Made by a program: the position numbers and the translations under genes | In this document: positions 18,828-31,774 of the stretch, piece after piece | Position numbering within the stretch: the stretch's first letter is position 1 | How the letters are laid out: each line of letters begins with the position of its first letter | From: Candidatus Nanopelagicales bacterium | GTDB lineage: Bacteria > Actinomycetota > Actinomycetes > S36-B12 | Assembly (NCBI GenBank): GCA_030827125.1 | Contig: JAURFD010000011.1 | Location: 23,209 to 87,208, forward strand | Direction of reading: 5' to 3' | DNA: 64,000 nucleotides | The notes under the pieces: generated by a model | Databases searched by the model: none | Told to the model about the DNA's origin: nothing | The model's input: only the letters and a program-made list of their open reading frames with translations

Positions 18828-18875
18828 AGGCCCCCGATGGGACTCCCGCCGCGACCCTGGGAGTCCCCTGGGCCT
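18828..18875 (-). terminator. Large hairpin between rplO and secY
   Basis: Two nested perfect arms: outer AGGCCC/GGGCCT and inner GGGACTCCC/GGGAGTCCC with an 11-base loop. It lies ten bases after the rplO stop and about 84 bases before secY. No U-tract follows on the minus strand. It may attenuate transcription into secY or stabilise the upstream mRNA. Confidence 0.55.
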
Positions 18876-18885
18876 CGTCCGGGGA

Positions 18886-19326
18886 CTAAACCTTCTCGAT
18901 GCTCCCGCCCGCGGCGGCGATCTTGCTCTGCGCCGAGGCCGAGTAGGCATTCGCCTGGACCCGGACCGCCACGGAGATATCACCCTGACCCAGCACCTTG
19001 ACCGGCTGGCCCTTGCGGACGGCGCCGGCTGAGACCAGATCGGCGATGCTCACGGCGCCGCCCTCGGGGAACAACTTCTGCAACGTGGCGACGTTCACGA
19101 CCTGGAAGGTCACCTCGTTGGGGTTGGTGAACCCCTTCAACTTCGGCAGACGCATGTGCAGCGGCATCTGGCCGCCCTCGAAGCTCGCCGGGACGGTATT
19201 GCGGGCCTTGGTGCCTTTGGTGCCACGACCCGAGGTCTTGCCCTTGGAGGCCTCACCGCGACCCTTGCGGGTCTTGGGCGTCTTGGCGCCGGGCGCCGGG
19301 CGCAAGTGATGAACCTTGAGCGCCAT
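18886..19326 (-). CDS. rplO: 50S ribosomal protein L15
   Basis: Late-assembly 50S protein. It starts [20 protein letters not shown], with the Gly/Arg/Lys-rich rRNA-binding segment in the first 50 residues, and ends GGSIEKV; 146 residues. The ATG at 19326 lies directly after the rpmD stop. Eight in-frame residues further upstream overlap rpmD and are not used. Order rpsE-rpmD-rplO-secY is standard. Confidence 0.97.
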   Translation of the reverse strand: MALKVHHLRPAPGAKTPKTRKGRGEASKGKTSGRGTKGTKARNTVPASFEGGQMPLHMRLPKLKGFTNPNEVTFQVVNVATLQKLFPEGGAVSIADLVSAGAVRKGQPVKVLGQGDISVAVRVQANAYSASAQSKIAAAGGSIEKV

Positions 19327-19327
19327 G

Positions 19328-19513
19328 TCAGTCAACCTCCTCGACAGCAACCAGGTGCGAGACGGTGTTGATCATCCCGCGGATTTCCGGGCGGTCTTCC
19401 TTGACCACCGTGTCGCCGATGCGCTTGAGACCGAGCGAGCGCAACGTGTCGCGCTGGCCCTGGGTCCCACCGATGGGCGACTTCTTCTGCGTTACCTGGA
19501 GTCGGACGCTCAT
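19328..19513 (-). CDS. rpmD: 50S ribosomal protein L30
   Basis: A 61-residue protein starting [16 protein letters not shown], with the L30 core [17 protein letters not shown]. The ATG at 19513 overlaps the rpsE stop (ATGA). L30 is absent from some bacterial lineages; here it is present in its usual spc-operon slot between S5 and L15. Confidence 0.96.
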   Translation of the reverse strand: MSVRLQVTQKKSPIGGTQGQRDTLRSLGLKRIGDTVVKEDRPEIRGMINTVSHLVAVEEVD

Positions 19514-20127
19514 GACGCACCCGCCGCCCGTGCGCGAAGGAGCGCTGCCGGGGCAACGTCCTCGAGGGGCAGTCCGCGACGTGCCGCGACCTCTTCGGGT
19601 CGTTCGAGACCGCGAAGGGCAGCTACCGTCGCGTGAACGATATTGATGGCGTTGTCCGAGCCCAGGGACTTGGACAGGACATCGTGGACGCCCGCGCACT
19701 CAAGGACCGCGCGCACCGGGCCGCCGGCGATGACGCCGGTACCGGGAGCGGCGGGCCGCAGCATGACCACACCCGCGGCGGCCTCACCCGTGATCGGATG
19801 GGGAATGGTGCCCTGGATGCGGGGAACCTTGAAGAAGTGCTTCTTGGCCTCCTCAACACCCTTGGCGATGGCGGCCGGCACCTCCTTAGCCTTGCCGTAG
19901 CCCACGCCGACGGTGCCGTCGCCATCGCCAACGACCACGAGGGCCGTGAAGCTGAAGCGGCGGCCACCCTTGACCACCTTGGCAACGCGGTTGATCGTGA
20001 CGACGCGCTCGAGGAAGGCAGACTTCTCTTCGCGCGGGGCACGGTCACGTCGCTCGCGGCGGTCGCCGGAGCGACCTCCGCGGTCAGCGGTTGCGGAGCC
20101 GGTATTCCGGCGATCCGTTGTCGTCAT
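19510..20127 (-). CDS. rpsE: 30S ribosomal protein S5
   Basis: Part of the 30S mRNA-entry and accuracy centre. The conserved region starts near residue 38 ([19 protein letters not shown]) and includes the loop [20 protein letters not shown]. The first 37 residues are an Arg/Asp/Gly-rich extension ([20 protein letters not shown]), longer than in E. coli, for a total of 205. It overlaps rpmD by four bases. Confidence 0.97.
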   Translation of the reverse strand: MTTTDRRNTGSATADRGGRSGDRRERRDRAPREEKSAFLERVVTINRVAKVVKGGRRFSFTALVVVGDGDGTVGVGYGKAKEVPAAIAKGVEEAKKHFFKVPRIQGTIPHPITGEAAAGVVMLRPAAPGTGVIAGGPVRAVLECAGVHDVLSKSLGSDNAINIVHATVAALRGLERPEEVAARRGLPLEDVAPAALLRARAAGAS

Positions 20128-20152
20128 TAGTCTTCAACCTCTCCTGCAACCG

Positions 20153-20536
20153 TCAGAACTCGAGGCCGCCCTCACGGGCGCCCTCTGCTAGGGCCGCGAC
20201 GCGACCATGGAACTTGTTGCCACCTCGGTCGAAGACCACGGTGTCGATGCCAGCCTTCTTCGCGCGGTCGGCGACCAATTCGCCGACCCGACGTGCCTGA
20301 GCCGTCTTATCCGTGCCCGTGCCACGCACGTCAGCTTCCATCGTGGAAGCCGAGGCGAGGGTACGGCGGGAGTCGTCGTCGATGACCTGGGCGACAACGT
20401 GACGCGCTGACCGGGTGACCACCAGACGCGGCCGCGCCGCGGTGCCGGTGACCTTCTTGCGGACGCGAAGATGGCGCCGATCGCGCGCTGTGCGCTTCGG
20501 GTTGCCTGATCCGATCTTCGGGGCGATGGAACTCAC
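20153..20536 (-). CDS. rplR: 50S ribosomal protein L18
   Basis: 5S rRNA-binding protein of the central protuberance. In its 127 residues the basic N-terminus [18 protein letters not shown], the core [20 protein letters not shown] and the C-terminal [18 protein letters not shown] are intact. Its ATG overlaps the rplF stop by four bases; rpsE follows after 25 bases. Confidence 0.97.
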   Translation of the reverse strand: MSSIAPKIGSGNPKRTARDRRHLRVRKKVTGTAARPRLVVTRSARHVVAQVIDDDSRRTLASASTMEADVRGTGTDKTAQARRVGELVADRAKKAGIDTVVFDRGGNKFHGRVAALAEGAREGGLEF

Positions 20537-21075
20537 TTCTTGCCCGCCTTTCCGGCCTTGCGCCGCACGACCTCGTTCTCGTAGCGCACACCCTTGCCCT
20601 TGAAGGGCTCAGGCTTGCGCAGCTTGCGAATATTGGCCGCCACCTCGCCGACCTGCTGCTTGTCGATGCCGATGACCTTGAACTTGGTCGGAGTCTCGAC
20701 CGCGAAGCTGATGCCGTCCGGAGCCGGGAAGACGATCGGGTGGCTGTAACCGAGAGCGAACTCAAGGGCGTTGCCCTTGGCTTGCACGCGGTAGCCGGTG
20801 CCCACGATCTCCAGGCCCTTCTCATAGCCCTCGGTGACGCCCGTGACCATGTTTGCGATCAGCGTGCGGGTCAAGCCGTGGCGCGAGCGCGACTCACGCT
20901 CGTCGTCGGGGCGCTCAACGAGGACGGAGCCATCCTCACCCTTGCTGACCGTGATGGGCTCGACGACCGAGTGGGTCAAGGTGCCCTTCGGGCCCTTGAC
21001 GGTCACGGCGCTGCCATTGATGGTGACCTCGACACCCGAGGGCACGGGAACGGGAAGTCGTCCAATACGAGACAT
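20533..21075 (-). CDS. rplF: 50S ribosomal protein L6
   Basis: Two-domain 50S protein near the factor-binding site. It begins [17 protein letters not shown], and the second domain has the signature [19 protein letters not shown] near the C-terminus; 180 residues. It follows rpsH with a ten-base gap and overlaps rplR. Confidence 0.97.
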   Translation of the reverse strand: MSRIGRLPVPVPSGVEVTINGSAVTVKGPKGTLTHSVVEPITVSKGEDGSVLVERPDDERESRSRHGLTRTLIANMVTGVTEGYEKGLEIVGTGYRVQAKGNALEFALGYSHPIVFPAPDGISFAVETPTKFKVIGIDKQQVGEVAANIRKLRKPEPFKGKGVRYENEVVRRKAGKAGKK

Positions 21076-21085
21076 GACCTACCCC

Positions 21086-21490
21086 TCACCAGACGTAGGC
21101 GAGGACTTCCCCACCCACGCCCTTCTTTGCAGCCTGACGGTCGGTCAGGAGTCCGGATGACGTCGACAAGATGGCCACGCCGAGACCACCGAGGACCTTC
21201 GGCAAAGCGGTGCTCTTCGCGTAGACGCGCAGACCGGGCTTGGACACCCGGCGCAGGCCCGCGATGGAGCGCTCACGGCTCGGGCCGTACTTGAGTTCGA
21301 GCACGAGGTTCTTGCCGACGGGGGCCTCCTCCTCGTGCCAGCCACCGATGTAACCCTCCTGCTTGAGGATTTCGGCGATTCCCACCTTGATCTTGGAGTG
21401 CGGCATCGACACGGAGTCGTGGTACGCCGAATTCGCATTGCGCAGACGGGCGAGCATGTCTGCGATGGGGTCGGTCATGGTCATGGCCAT
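21086..21490 (-). CDS. rpsH: 30S ribosomal protein S8
   Basis: 16S rRNA-binding protein and, in E. coli, autoregulator of the spc operon. The 134-residue sequence has [19 protein letters not shown] and the end [14 protein letters not shown]. Two further ATGs follow within five codons ([13 protein letters not shown]); a GAAAGG motif lies four bases before the first and ten before the second, so 21490 or 21484 may be used. It follows rpsN after 48 bases. Confidence 0.96.
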   Translation of the reverse strand: MAMTMTDPIADMLARLRNANSAYHDSVSMPHSKIKVGIAEILKQEGYIGGWHEEEAPVGKNLVLELKYGPSRERSIAGLRRVSKPGLRVYAKSTALPKVLGGLGVAILSTSSGLLTDRQAAKKGVGGEVLAYVW

Positions 21491-21538
21491 CGGGCCTTTC
21501 TCACCGTGGTATCCCGTGGGGACCTACGGCGTAGTGGT

Positions 21539-21724
21539 TTACCAGCTGCTCTTGGTGATTCCGGGGAGCTGACCTGCATGGGCCATCTCGCGCACGCAGA
21601 TACGGCAGAGGCCGAACTTGCGGTACACCGAGTGGGGCCGGCCGCAACGGGTGCAGCGCGTGTAGGCGCGCACCGCGTACTTCGGCTTGCGCTTGCTCTT
21701 GGCAATCAGTGCCTTCTTGGCCAC
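21539..21724 (-). CDS. rpsN: 30S ribosomal protein S14 type Z (zinc-binding)
   Basis: The 61-residue short S14 has two Cys pairs, CTRCGR and CRICVRE, that bind zinc. The start is GTG at 21724: AAGGAG lies eight bases upstream of it, whereas the GTG at 21730 would be only two bases from that site. The stop of rplE is two bases upstream. This is the ancestral, zinc-dependent S14 in its spc-operon position. Confidence 0.95.
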   Translation of the reverse strand: MAKKALIAKSKRKPKYAVRAYTRCTRCGRPHSVYRKFGLCRICVREMAHAGQLPGITKSSW

Positions 21725-21726
21725 GG

Positions 21727-22296
21727 TCACATCTCCTTGAAGGGGAAACCGAGGAGACGAAGCAGGGCCCGCCCTTCCTCGTCGTTCTCGGCGGTGGTCA
21801 CCACGGTGATGTCCATACCCCGCACGCGGTCAATCTTGTCCTGGTCGATTTCGGGGAACATCGACTGCTCGGAGAGCCCGAAGGTGAAGTTGCCCCGACC
21901 GTCGAACTGCTTCGGGGAGAGCCCGCGGAAGTCACGGATGCGCGGGAGAGCCACCGACAGAAGTCGATCGAGGAACTCCCACATGCGGTCACCGCGCAGC
22001 GTCACGTGGGCGCCGATCGGCATCCCTTCGCGAAGCTTGAACTGGGCGATGGACTTGCGTGCTTTGGTCACCTGGGGGCGCTGACCGGTGATCTCGGCCA
22101 GGTCCCGGATGGCACCCTCAATGAGCTTGGAGTCCCGGGCTGCTTCACCCACGCCCATGTTCACGACGACCTTGGTGACGCCCGGTACCTGCATGATGTT
22201 CGCGATATCGAACTCCTCACGCAGCGCCGGAATCACCTCCGCGCGGTAGCGGGACTTCAAGCGCGGCATATCGCGCTCAGTGCTCGTGGCAGTCAT
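21727..22296 (-). CDS. rplE: 50S ribosomal protein L5
   Basis: 5S rRNA-binding protein of the central protuberance that contacts P-site tRNA. The 189 residues contain [20 protein letters not shown], the basic loop [18 protein letters not shown] and the [20 protein letters not shown]-terminus. The ATG overlaps the rplX stop by one base. Confidence 0.97.
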   Translation of the reverse strand: MTATSTERDMPRLKSRYRAEVIPALREEFDIANIMQVPGVTKVVVNMGVGEAARDSKLIEGAIRDLAEITGQRPQVTKARKSIAQFKLREGMPIGAHVTLRGDRMWEFLDRLLSVALPRIRDFRGLSPKQFDGRGNFTFGLSEQSMFPEIDQDKIDRVRGMDITVVTTAENDEEGRALLRLLGFPFKEM

Positions 22297-22658
22297 CAGA
22301 TTTCCTTACCGGTTCGCTTCGAGATGCGGACGCTGCGCTCAGCCTCGTAGGTGCTGCCATCGGGGCGACGCTTCTCGACCTTCTCCTTGCGGAAGCCAAC
22401 ACGGGTCGGTCGGTCATCCTCCGGGTCGACGACCATCACGTTGGACACGTGGATGGGAGCCTCCTGGGTGATGATGCCGCCGGTCTTGGCACCGCGATTG
22501 TTCTGGCCGACCTTGGTGTGCTTCTTGATGCGGTTAACGCCCTCGACGATGATGCGCTCGGACTCGGGATAGACCTCGATGACCTTGCCGGTGATGCCGC
22601 GGTCCTTACCGCTGATGACCTGCACCAGATCGCCCTTGCGTACAAAAAGGCTCGCCAT
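22296..22658 (-). CDS. rplX: 50S ribosomal protein L24
   Basis: Assembly-initiator protein with a KOW motif ([19 protein letters not shown]) at residues 8-26, near the exit tunnel. The 120-residue length, with a C-terminal [20 protein letters not shown] and a basic tail, is in the actinobacterial range. It lies one base after rplN and is coupled to rplE. Confidence 0.97.
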   Translation of the reverse strand: MASLFVRKGDLVQVISGKDRGITGKVIEVYPESERIIVEGVNRIKKHTKVGQNNRGAKTGGIITQEAPIHVSNVMVVDPEDDRPTRVGFRKEKVEKRRPDGSTYEAERSVRISKRTGKEI

Positions 22659-22659
22659 G

Positions 22660-23028
22660 TCAGAGCACCTCCGGAGCCAGCGAAATGATCTTCATGAAGC
22701 GCTTCTCGCGCAGCTCGCGGCCGACCGGGCCGAAGATGCGCGTGCCGCGAGGCTCGCCGTCGCCCTTGAGGATGACGGCAGCGTTCTCATCGAACTTGAT
22801 GTACGAGCCATCGGGGCGGCGGTGCTCCTTGCGAGTGCGCACGACGACGGCCTTGACGACCTCGCCCTTCTTCACGTTGCCACCGGGGATCGCGTCCTTG
22901 ACCGTCGCCACGATGATGTCGCCGATGCCGGCGTACCGACGGCCGGAGCCGCCGAGCACGCGGATGCACAGCAACTCCTTGGCACCGGTGTTGTCCGCCA
23001 CCCGAAGGCGGGACTCTTGCTGGATCAC
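22660..23028 (-). CDS. rplN: 50S ribosomal protein L14
   Basis: Forms inter-subunit bridge B8. Its 122 residues begin at GTG 23028 ([18 protein letters not shown]), preceded by GGGGAG five bases upstream. The core [23 protein letters not shown] and the C-terminal [12 protein letters not shown] are canonical. The in-frame ORF extends upstream through rpsQ but has no similarity there. Confidence 0.96.
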   Translation of the reverse strand: MIQQESRLRVADNTGAKELLCIRVLGGSGRRYAGIGDIIVATVKDAIPGGNVKKGEVVKAVVVRTRKEHRRPDGSYIKFDENAAVILKGDGEPRGTRIFGPVGRELREKRFMKIISLAPEVL

Positions 23029-23038
23029 GTCGTCTCCC

Positions 23039-23323
23039 CTACTTCGCCTTCTCGAGGATCTCGACGACGCGCCAGCGCTTGGTGGCCGACAGCGGTCGAG
23101 TCTCCATGAGCAGCACGCGGTCGCCGACGCCGCAGGAGTTCTGCTCGTCGTGCGCCTTGAGCTTGCTCGTACGCCGCACGACCTTGCCGTACAGCGGATG
23201 CTTGAAACGGTCCTCAACGGCAACGACGACGGTCTTGTCCATCTTGTCGCTGACGACGAGGCCCTCGCGGACCTTGCGTGCGCCGCGTTCCACAGTGCTC
23301 ACATTCACCTTCTCGTCGCTCAT
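23039..23323 (-). CDS. rpsQ: 30S ribosomal protein S17
   Basis: Primary 16S rRNA-binding OB-fold protein. Of 94 residues, the first 18 are an acidic/polar leader; the core starts [20 protein letters not shown] and includes the [16 protein letters not shown] motif. The ATG overlaps the rpmC stop by four bases. Confidence 0.97.
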   Translation of the reverse strand: MSDEKVNVSTVERGARKVREGLVVSDKMDKTVVVAVEDRFKHPLYGKVVRRTSKLKAHDEQNSCGVGDRVLLMETRPLSATKRWRVVEILEKAK

Positions 23324-23541
23324 GCCGCACCGCCCGTGATGCCGAGCTCGCGCTCCCGCATCACCGTGTAGAGACGGGCGATGTCCTTGCGCACGGCGCG
23401 GAGTCGGCCGTGGTTCTCCAGCTGGCCCGTGGCCCCCTGGAACCGGAGGTTAAACAGCTCCTCCTTCGCCTCGCGCAGTCGCGTGACGAGTTCCTCATCG
23501 GTGAGACCGCGGAATTCCTGCGGTGACGTCCCGGCAGCCAT
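23320..23541 (-). CDS. rpmC: 50S ribosomal protein L29
   Basis: A small helical hairpin protein at the tunnel exit that binds trigger factor and SRP. Residues [20 protein letters not shown] and the second helix [18 protein letters not shown] are typical; 73 residues. The ATG at 23541 overlaps the rplP stop by one base, and in-frame residues further upstream are rejected. Confidence 0.96.
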   Translation of the reverse strand: MAAGTSPQEFRGLTDEELVTRLREAKEELFNLRFQGATGQLENHGRLRAVRKDIARLYTVMRERELGITGGAA

Positions 23542-23963
23542 CAGACCTCCGCAATATCGTCGCGGCGCACGATGCGGCACTTCATGGGCAACTTGTGCAT
23601 GGCCCGGGTCAGTGCCTGGATCGCGACCTTCTCATTGGGGTAAGCGAGCTCGAACATCACACGTCCGGGCTTCACATTGGCCACCCACCACTCCGGTGAG
23701 CCCTTGCCCGAACCCATGCGGGTCTCGGCGGGCTTCTTGGTCAGCGGGCGGTCCGGGTAGATGTTGATCCAGACCTTGCCACCGCGCTTGATATGGCGCG
23801 TCATGGCAATACGAGCAGCTTCGATCTGACGGTTGGTGACGTAGGCAGGCTCGACAGCCTGCAGGCCGTAGTCGCCAAACGTCACCTGGGTGCCACCCTT
23901 GGCCGCACCCGTCCGCTTCGGATGGTGCTGCTTGCGGTGCTTGACCCGTCGGGGAATCAGCAT
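23541..23963 (-). CDS. rplP: 50S ribosomal protein L16
   Basis: Organises the A-site tRNA region of the 50S subunit. It starts [15 protein letters not shown] and has the conserved [20 protein letters not shown] and [19 protein letters not shown] stretches, including the Arg region that is hydroxylated in E. coli. The length of 140 residues is typical. It follows rpsC by two bases. Confidence 0.97.
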   Translation of the reverse strand: MLIPRRVKHRKQHHPKRTGAAKGGTQVTFGDYGLQAVEPAYVTNRQIEAARIAMTRHIKRGGKVWINIYPDRPLTKKPAETRMGSGKGSPEWWVANVKPGRVMFELAYPNEKVAIQALTRAMHKLPMKCRIVRRDDIAEV

Positions 23964-23965
23964 GA

Positions 23966-24766
23966 TCAGACCTCGCCCTCGGTTGCAGCGGGAGCCGCAG
24001 TCTCGGCGGCCGGAGCCACCTCCACTGCCTCGTCCTCGCGGCGCGAAGCACGACGGGGACGCTCGGGGCGGCGGGTGCCCTGCCCCAGACGGGCCGCCGC
24101 CGCGGCCGCCTCGCGCTCAGCGCGGGTGGTCGGAGCATCGCCCTTGTAGATCCAGACCTTGACGCCGATGCGACCGAACGTCGTACGCGCCTCGTAGAAG
24201 CCGTAGTCGATGTCCGCACGCAGCGTGTGCAGCGGGACGCGCCCCTCACGGTAGAACTCGGTGCGGCTCATCTCTGCGCCGCCAAGGCGACCGGAGACCT
24301 GGACACGGATGCCCTTGGCCCCAGCCTTCATCGTGCTCTGCATGCCCTTGCGCATCGCACGTCGGAAGGACACCCGGCTGGAAAGTTGCTCGGCGATGCC
24401 CTGAGCGACCAGTTGCGCATCCATCTCCGGGTTCTTGACCTCGAGGATGTTGAGCTGAACCTGCTTGCCCGTCAACTGCTCCAGGTCGGCGCGAATGCGA
24501 TCAGCCTCTGCGCCGCGGCGGCCGATGACGATGCCCGGGCGAGCCGTGTGAATGTCGACACGCACGCGATCTCGGGTCCGCTCGATCTCCACCTTGCTGA
24601 TGCCTGCGCGCTCCATGCCGGTCGACAGCAACTTGCGAATGGCGACATCCTCTTGGACGTAGTCGCGGTAGCGCTGACCCGGCTTGGACGAGTCGGCGAA
24701 CCACCGCGACGTGAAGTCCGTCGTGATGCCCAGCCGGAAGCCGTGCGGATTGACCTTCTGGCCCAT
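23966..24766 (-). CDS. rpsC: 30S ribosomal protein S3
   Basis: Lines the mRNA entry channel. The start [18 protein letters not shown] at 24766 is canonical, although the reading frame stays open upstream into rplV. A type-II KH domain is present ([18 protein letters not shown]). Residues from about 212 on form an Ala/Glu/Arg-rich actinobacterial C-terminal extension, for a total of 266. The ATG follows the rplV stop by one base. Confidence 0.97.
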   Translation of the reverse strand: MGQKVNPHGFRLGITTDFTSRWFADSSKPGQRYRDYVQEDVAIRKLLSTGMERAGISKVEIERTRDRVRVDIHTARPGIVIGRRGAEADRIRADLEQLTGKQVQLNILEVKNPEMDAQLVAQGIAEQLSSRVSFRRAMRKGMQSTMKAGAKGIRVQVSGRLGGAEMSRTEFYREGRVPLHTLRADIDYGFYEARTTFGRIGVKVWIYKGDAPTTRAEREAAAAAARLGQGTRRPERPRRASRREDEAVEVAPAAETAAPAATEGEV

Positions 24767-24767
24767 G

Positions 24768-25148
24768 TCAGGCCCCCTTCTTCCGGCCCTTGCCGGCGCT
24801 GGCCGGCTCGCGGTCCTCGACCGACTCCAGGACCACCGTGATGTGGCTGGTGCGCTTGCGGATCCGAAAGGCGCGACCCTGAGCACGCGGACGGAATCGC
24901 TTCATCGTCGGGCCCTCGTCAACGAAGGCCTCCGCCACAACCAGCGAATCCGGGTTGAGGTTGTGGTTGTTGGTCGCGTTGGCAATCGCGCTATCGAGAA
25001 CCTTGCCGACCGGAACGCTCGCATCCTGCGGAGCGAAACGCAGCACCGCCTGGGCGTCGGCTGCCGGCAGCCCTCGGATGAGGTCAACCACACGCCGCGC
25101 CTTCATGGGCGTGACACGGACAAACCGCGCCTGGGCCCTGGCTTCCAT
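24768..25148 (-). CDS. rplV: 50S ribosomal protein L22
   Basis: Its long beta-hairpin lines the exit tunnel constriction. The 126 residues start with [20 protein letters not shown]; the hairpin region around [20 protein letters not shown] is intact, with no obvious macrolide-resistance deletion. A Lys/Gly-rich tail follows. A 42-base spacer separates it from rpsS. Confidence 0.97.
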   Translation of the reverse strand: MEARAQARFVRVTPMKARRVVDLIRGLPAADAQAVLRFAPQDASVPVGKVLDSAIANATNNHNLNPDSLVVAEAFVDEGPTMKRFRPRAQGRAFRIRKRTSHITVVLESVEDREPASAGKGRKKGA

Positions 25149-25190
25149 CGCTATCCCCTTGCTTCTCGTGATGCTTCTCGTACCGGTGGA

Positions 25191-25472
25191 CTACTTGCGC
25201 TTTGCTTTGCGGTCTTCTTTGACGTGACCCTTGAAGGTGCGCGTCGGGGCGAACTCGCCGAGCTTGTGCCCGACCATGTTCTCGGTGATGAAGACCGGGA
25301 CGTGCTTGCGTCCATCGTGAACGGCGATGGTGTGACCGAGCATGGCGGGCACAATCATCGACCGACGCGACCAGGTCTTGATGACCTGCTGGCTCTTGGC
25401 CTCGTTGGCGGCATCCACCTTCTTGATCAGGTGGTCGTCCACGAACGGACCCTTCTTAAGGCTCCTGGGCAC
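25191..25472 (-). CDS. rpsS: 30S ribosomal protein S19
   Basis: 30S head protein. Its 93 residues start [19 protein letters not shown] and include [20 protein letters not shown] and [17 protein letters not shown]. It is the standard neighbour of rplB, nine bases downstream of it. Confidence 0.97.
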   Translation of the reverse strand: MPRSLKKGPFVDDHLIKKVDAANEAKSQQVIKTWSRRSMIVPAMLGHTIAVHDGRKHVPVFITENMVGHKLGEFAPTRTFKGHVKEDRKAKRK

Positions 25473-25481
25473 AGTCGTCTC

Positions 25482-26318
25482 CTAGCGCTTCTTGCCGGTC
25501 TTGCGTCGGCGAACAATGAACTTGTCGCTGGCCTTCTTGGCCTTGCGGGTGCGGCCCTCGGGCTTGCCGGCCGGGTTGACCGGGTGACGGCCACCGGAGG
25601 TCTTGCCCTCGCCACCACCATGCGGGTGATCGACCGGGTTCATGGCGACACCGCGGACGGTCGGACGGCGGCCCTTCCAGCGCATGCGGCCGGCCTTGCC
25701 CCAGTTGATGTTGGACTGCTCAGCGTTGCCGACCTCACCGATCGTGGCGCGTGAGCGAAGGTCCACGTTGCGGATCTCACCGGACGGCATACGCAACTGG
25801 GCGTAGGGGCCATCCTTGGCGACCAGCTGCACGCTGGAACCTGCCGCGCGAGCGATCTTGGCGCCACCGCCGGGGCGGATCTCGACGGCGTGGATCACGG
25901 TGCCGACGGGGATATTGCGCAGGGGCAGGTTGTTGCCCGGCTTGATGTCGGCTGCCGGGCCGGTCTCCACCATGTCACCCTGCCCGAGCTTGTTCGGCGC
26001 GAGGATGTAGCGCTTCTCGCCGTCGGCGTAGTGCAGCAGGGCGATGCGCGCGGTGCGGTTCGGGTCGTACTCGATGTGCGCGACCTTGGCGGGCACGCCG
26101 TCCTTGTCGCCGCGGCGGAAGTCGATCACGCGGTAGGCGCGCTTATGGCCACCACCTTGGTGACGGGTCGTGATCCGGCCCTGGTTGTTGCGGCCGCCCT
26201 TGTTCGGCAGCGGCTCCACCAGAGACTTCTCCGGCGTCGAACGCGTGACCTCAACGAAGTCAGCGACGCTCGAGCCACGACGACCCGGTGTCGTCGGCTT
26301 GTACTTGCGGATACCCAT
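25482..26318 (-). CDS. rplB: 50S ribosomal protein L2
   Basis: Essential for subunit joining and peptidyl-transferase integrity. The 278 residues start [18 protein letters not shown] and include the conserved [20 protein letters not shown] (with the His essential in E. coli) and a Lys/Arg-rich tail. The [18 protein letters not shown] end is canonical. It lies in the S10 operon between rplW and rpsS. Confidence 0.98.
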   Translation of the reverse strand: MGIRKYKPTTPGRRGSSVADFVEVTRSTPEKSLVEPLPNKGGRNNQGRITTRHQGGGHKRAYRVIDFRRGDKDGVPAKVAHIEYDPNRTARIALLHYADGEKRYILAPNKLGQGDMVETGPAADIKPGNNLPLRNIPVGTVIHAVEIRPGGGAKIARAAGSSVQLVAKDGPYAQLRMPSGEIRNVDLRSRATIGEVGNAEQSNINWGKAGRMRWKGRRPTVRGVAMNPVDHPHGGGEGKTSGGRHPVNPAGKPEGRTRKAKKASDKFIVRRRKTGKKR

Positions 26319-26335
26319 GGTGTTCGTCCCTCGCC

Positions 26336-26635
26336 CTAGCTAACCGGTCCGCCGAAGATGTCGATGCGGTCGCCCTGCGCCACGGACACGATGGCCCGCT
26401 TGGTGGCATTACGACGGCCCCATCCGCGACGGGTGCGGATGCGCTTGCCCTCGCGGTTCTGCGTGTTCACAGCGAGCACGCGAACGCCGAAGACCTGCTC
26501 GACGGCAATCTTGATCTGCGTCTTGTTGGCGTCCGGAGCGACGAGGAACGTGTACTTGTTCTCGTCGAGGAGGCCGTAGCTCTTCTCGGAGATGACCGGG
26601 GCGAGCAGGACGTCGCGGGGATCGTCGATCCTCAT
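26336..26635 (-). CDS. rplW: 50S ribosomal protein L23
   Basis: Tunnel-exit protein that docks trigger factor and SRP. Its 99 residues include [20 protein letters not shown] and the extended loop [15 protein letters not shown]. The ATG overlaps the rplD stop by four bases. Confidence 0.97.
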   Translation of the reverse strand: MRIDDPRDVLLAPVISEKSYGLLDENKYTFLVAPDANKTQIKIAVEQVFGVRVLAVNTQNREGKRIRTRRGWGRRNATKRAIVSVAQGDRIDIFGGPVS

Positions 26636-27306
26636 GCCGACACCTCCGATTCCGTGGCAACAGCCTTGGCGCCGCGGCCCTTGACGGGGCCGGCGACGAA
26701 GGCGTCGTACGACTCTTGCGTGAAGACGACGTCATCACTGATGAGCACGTCGTAGGTATTGAGCTGGTCCGGGGCAATAACGCTCACGGACGGCAGGTTG
26801 CGGACGCTGAGCCACGACACCTCATCCTCACGCGTCAGCACCACGAGCACGTTCGGGCGCTCGGTGACCTTAAGGAGGAAATCCTGCGCGGTCTTCGTCG
26901 ACGGCGTATCACCTTCGACCAGTCCGGTGACGATGTGCACGCGACCCTCACGAGCCCGATCCGACAGGGCGCCACGCAGAGCGGCAGCCTTCATCTTCTT
27001 CGGGGTGCGCTGATCGTAGTTGCGCGGAGTCGGGCCATGGACCACGCCGCCGCCAACGAACTGCGGTGCACGCGTCGAACCCTGACGGGCGCGACCGGTG
27101 CCCTTCTGCTTGAAAGGCTTACGACCAGCTCCAGAGACCTCACCGCGACCCTTGGTGTCGTGCGTGCCCTGGCGTGCTGCTGCCAGCTGAGCCACCACGA
27201 CCTGGTGGATCAGCGGGACGTTCACCTGGACGTCGAAGATCTCAGCGGGCAGATCAACCGAGCCGGCGGACTTGCCGGCCGGGCTCTGGATGTCTACGGA
27301 GGTCAT
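26632..27306 (-). CDS. rplD: 50S ribosomal protein L4
   Basis: Exit-tunnel protein and, in E. coli, S10-operon autoregulator. The 224 residues include the tunnel loop [20 protein letters not shown] and [13 protein letters not shown]. The C-terminus carries an extra Lys/Ala-rich tail ([19 protein letters not shown]). It overlaps rplC and rplW by four bases each. Confidence 0.97.
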   Translation of the reverse strand: MTSVDIQSPAGKSAGSVDLPAEIFDVQVNVPLIHQVVVAQLAAARQGTHDTKGRGEVSGAGRKPFKQKGTGRARQGSTRAPQFVGGGVVHGPTPRNYDQRTPKKMKAAALRGALSDRAREGRVHIVTGLVEGDTPSTKTAQDFLLKVTERPNVLVVLTREDEVSWLSVRNLPSVSVIAPDQLNTYDVLISDDVVFTQESYDAFVAGPVKGRGAKAVATESEVSA

Positions 27307-27953
27307 GCCGTCACCGCCTTCGCCGTAGAGCGGAGGAAGACCACGCCGCCCTTGGGACCGGGGACGGCCCCCTTGATGAGGATCAGGCCGCGCTCGGCAT
27401 CAACCGCGTGCACCTTCAAGCCCTGGGTGGTCTGGCGGACCGTGCCCATGCGACCGGCCATCCGCAGGCCCTTGAACACACGGGCCGGGGTGGCGCAGGC
27501 ACCGATGGAACCGGGCTTGCGGTGGTTGCGGTGCGCACCGTGGGAAGCGCTCACGCCAGCGAAGCCGTGCCGCTTCATCGTGCCGGCGAAGCCCTTGCCC
27601 TTCGTGGTGCCGGTGATGTCGACGACGTCACCCGCCTCGAAAGTCTCGGCGCCGACCTCCTGGCCGAGGGTGTAGTCACCCGCGTCCAAGGTGCGCAGCT
27701 CCACGAGGTGCCGACGCGGGGCAACTCCGGCCTTGGCGAAATGACCGGCGTCCGGCTTGTTCACCCGTCGCGGGTCAACCGAACCGAAGCCGAGCTGCAC
27801 CGCGGAGTAGCCGTCGGTGTCGGGCGTGCGCACCTGCGTGACCACGCAGGGGCCTGCCTTGACCACGGTCACGGGAACAACGCGGTTGTTCTCGTCCCAT
27901 ACCTGGGTCATGCCGAGCTTCTCGCCCAACACTCCCTTGACTGTCCTGTCCAT
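27303..27953 (-). CDS. rplC: 50S ribosomal protein L3
   Basis: Assembly-initiator protein near the peptidyl-transferase centre. The 216 residues start [20 protein letters not shown] after a short leader and include the extended loop [20 protein letters not shown] and [10 protein letters not shown]. It follows rpsJ by ten bases and overlaps rplD. Confidence 0.97.
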   Translation of the reverse strand: MDRTVKGVLGEKLGMTQVWDENNRVVPVTVVKAGPCVVTQVRTPDTDGYSAVQLGFGSVDPRRVNKPDAGHFAKAGVAPRRHLVELRTLDAGDYTLGQEVGAETFEAGDVVDITGTTKGKGFAGTMKRHGFAGVSASHGAHRNHRKPGSIGACATPARVFKGLRMAGRMGTVRQTTQGLKVHAVDAERGLILIKGAVPGPKGGVVFLRSTAKAVTA

Positions 27954-27963
27954 TCGTCGCGTC

Positions 27964-28272
27964 CTAGAGCTTGATCTCGATGTCGACGCCGGCCGGGAGA
28001 TCCAGGCGCATCAGCGAATCGACGGTCTTGGGCGTGGGGTCAAGGATGTCGATGAGCCGCTTGTGCGTGCGCATCTCAAAGTGCTCTCGACTGTCCTTGT
28101 ACTTGTGCGGCGACCGGATGACGCAGTAGACGTTCTTCTCGGTCGGCAGCGGCACCGGTCCTGCGACCTGCGCACCCGTACGGGTCACGGTATCGACGAT
28201 CTTGCGCGCCGATGAATCGATGACCTCGTGGTCGTAGGCCTTTAGCCGGATTCGGATCTTCTGTCCCGCCAT
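27964..28272 (-). CDS. rpsJ: 30S ribosomal protein S10 (NusE)
   Basis: 30S head protein that also binds NusB and NusG in antitermination. Its 102 residues start [20 protein letters not shown] and contain the loop [20 protein letters not shown]. It is the first gene of the S10 operon, 84 bases after tuf; a strong hairpin at 28321-28349 fills part of that gap. Confidence 0.98.
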   Translation of the reverse strand: MAGQKIRIRLKAYDHEVIDSSARKIVDTVTRTGAQVAGPVPLPTEKNVYCVIRSPHKYKDSREHFEMRTHKRLIDILDPTPKTVDSLMRLDLPAGVDIEIKL

Positions 28273-28320
28273 GGTGGCTTCGCCTGTCCTTCGTCTCAGT
28301 ACCGCTGTCTTGGGGTGGTA

Positions 28321-28349
28321 TCGGGGGAGGTGCTGGGCACCTCCCCCGA
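28321..28349 (-). terminator. Perfect hairpin between tuf and rpsJ
   Basis: A 13-bp perfect stem TCGGGGGAGGTGC/GCACCTCCCCCGA with a three-base loop, starting seven bases after the tuf stop. No U-tract follows. The position suits a terminator of the str operon, or a partial one if S10 genes are reached by read-through. Confidence 0.7.
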
Positions 28350-28356
28350 ACCGGAA

Positions 28357-29550
28357 CTACTTGATGATCTTGGTGACGCGACCCGCGCCGACCGTGCGGC
28401 CACCCTCGCGGATGGCGAAGCGGAGACCGTCCTCCATGGCGATGGGCTGGATGAGGTCGACCTTCATCTCAGTGTTGTCGCCGGGCATGACCATGTCCTT
28501 GCCCTCGGGAAGGGTCACAACGCCCGTCACGTCCGTGGTCCGGAAGTAGAACTGCGGACGGTAGTTGTTGAAGAACGGCGTGTGACGGCCACCCTCGTCC
28601 TTGGACAGGATGTAGACCTGAGCCTCGAACTCGGTGTGCGGAGTGATCGAGCCGGGCTTGCACATGACCTGGCCGCGCTCGACGTCCTCACGCTTGGTGC
28701 CACGCAGCAGCAGGCCGACGTTCTCACCAGCCTGGCCCTCGTCGAGGAGCTTGCGGAACATCTCAACGCCGGTGACGGTGGTCTTGGACGACGTCGGACG
28801 GATGCCGACGATCTCGACCTCTTCGTTGACCTTGACGATGCCGCGCTCGATACGACCGGTGACGACGGTGCCGCGACCGGTGATGGTGAACACGTCCTCG
28901 ACGGGCATGAGGAACGGCTTGTCGACCTCACGCTCGGGGGTGGCGATGTAGCTGTCCACCGCACCCATGAGCTCCATGATCGACTCGCCCCACTTCTCGT
29001 CGCCATTCAGCGCCGGGAAGGCAGCAACGCGGACGACGGGAATGTCGTCGCCGGGGAACTCATAGGCCGACAGCAGCTCGCGGACCTCCATCTCGACGAG
29101 CTCGAGGAGATCCTCGTCGTCGACCATGTCGCACTTGTTGAGCGCAACGACGATGGCGGGGACGCCAACCTGGCGAGCCAGGAGGACGTGCTCCTTCGTC
29201 TGCGGCATCGGGCCGTCGGTGGCGGCAACCACGAGGATCGCGCCGTCCATCTGAGCCGCACCGGTGATCATGTTCTTGATGTAGTCAGCGTGACCGGGGC
29301 AGTCGACGTGCGCGTAGTGACGCGCCTCGGTCTGGTACTCCACGTGTGCAATGGAGATCGTGATGCCGCGCTGACGCTCCTCCGGGGCCTTGTCGATCAT
29401 GTCGAAAGGCGTGAAGGGGTTGAGATCCGGCATCTTGTCGTGCAGGACCTTGGTGATCGCCGCGGTCAGCGTCGTCTTGCCATGGTCGATGTGCCCGATC
29501 GTGCCGATGTTCACGTGCGGCTTGGTCCGCTCGAACTTCGCCTTAGCCAC
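28357..29550 (-). CDS. tuf: Elongation factor Tu
   Basis: GTPase that delivers aminoacyl-tRNA to the ribosome. The 397 residues carry G1 GHIDHGKT (19-26), [20 protein letters not shown] and the switch-I GITI region. Domains 2 and 3 are complete, ending [10 protein letters not shown]. It follows fusA by 84 bases in the str operon (rpsL-rpsG-fusA-tuf). It is the only tuf in the window. Confidence 0.99.
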   Translation of the reverse strand: MAKAKFERTKPHVNIGTIGHIDHGKTTLTAAITKVLHDKMPDLNPFTPFDMIDKAPEERQRGITISIAHVEYQTEARHYAHVDCPGHADYIKNMITGAAQMDGAILVVAATDGPMPQTKEHVLLARQVGVPAIVVALNKCDMVDDEDLLELVEMEVRELLSAYEFPGDDIPVVRVAAFPALNGDEKWGESIMELMGAVDSYIATPEREVDKPFLMPVEDVFTITGRGTVVTGRIERGIVKVNEEVEIVGIRPTSSKTTVTGVEMFRKLLDEGQAGENVGLLLRGTKREDVERGQVMCKPGSITPHTEFEAQVYILSKDEGGRHTPFFNNYRPQFYFRTTDVTGVVTLPEGKDMVMPGDNTEMKVDLIQPIAMEDGLRFAIREGGRTVGAGRVTKIIK

Positions 29551-29634
29551 TGTGGGCTCCTCCTGTTTCGGTCCGTCCGTCTGTCGCGGATCGGGATCTC
29601 TTCGTGGGTTATTCCGTTGTACTTCGATCCGCGA

Positions 29635-31740
<2,106 letters not shown>

Positions 31741-31774
31741 CGGTGTTCCTTCCTTCGCTGCTTCTCTGCGCCGA

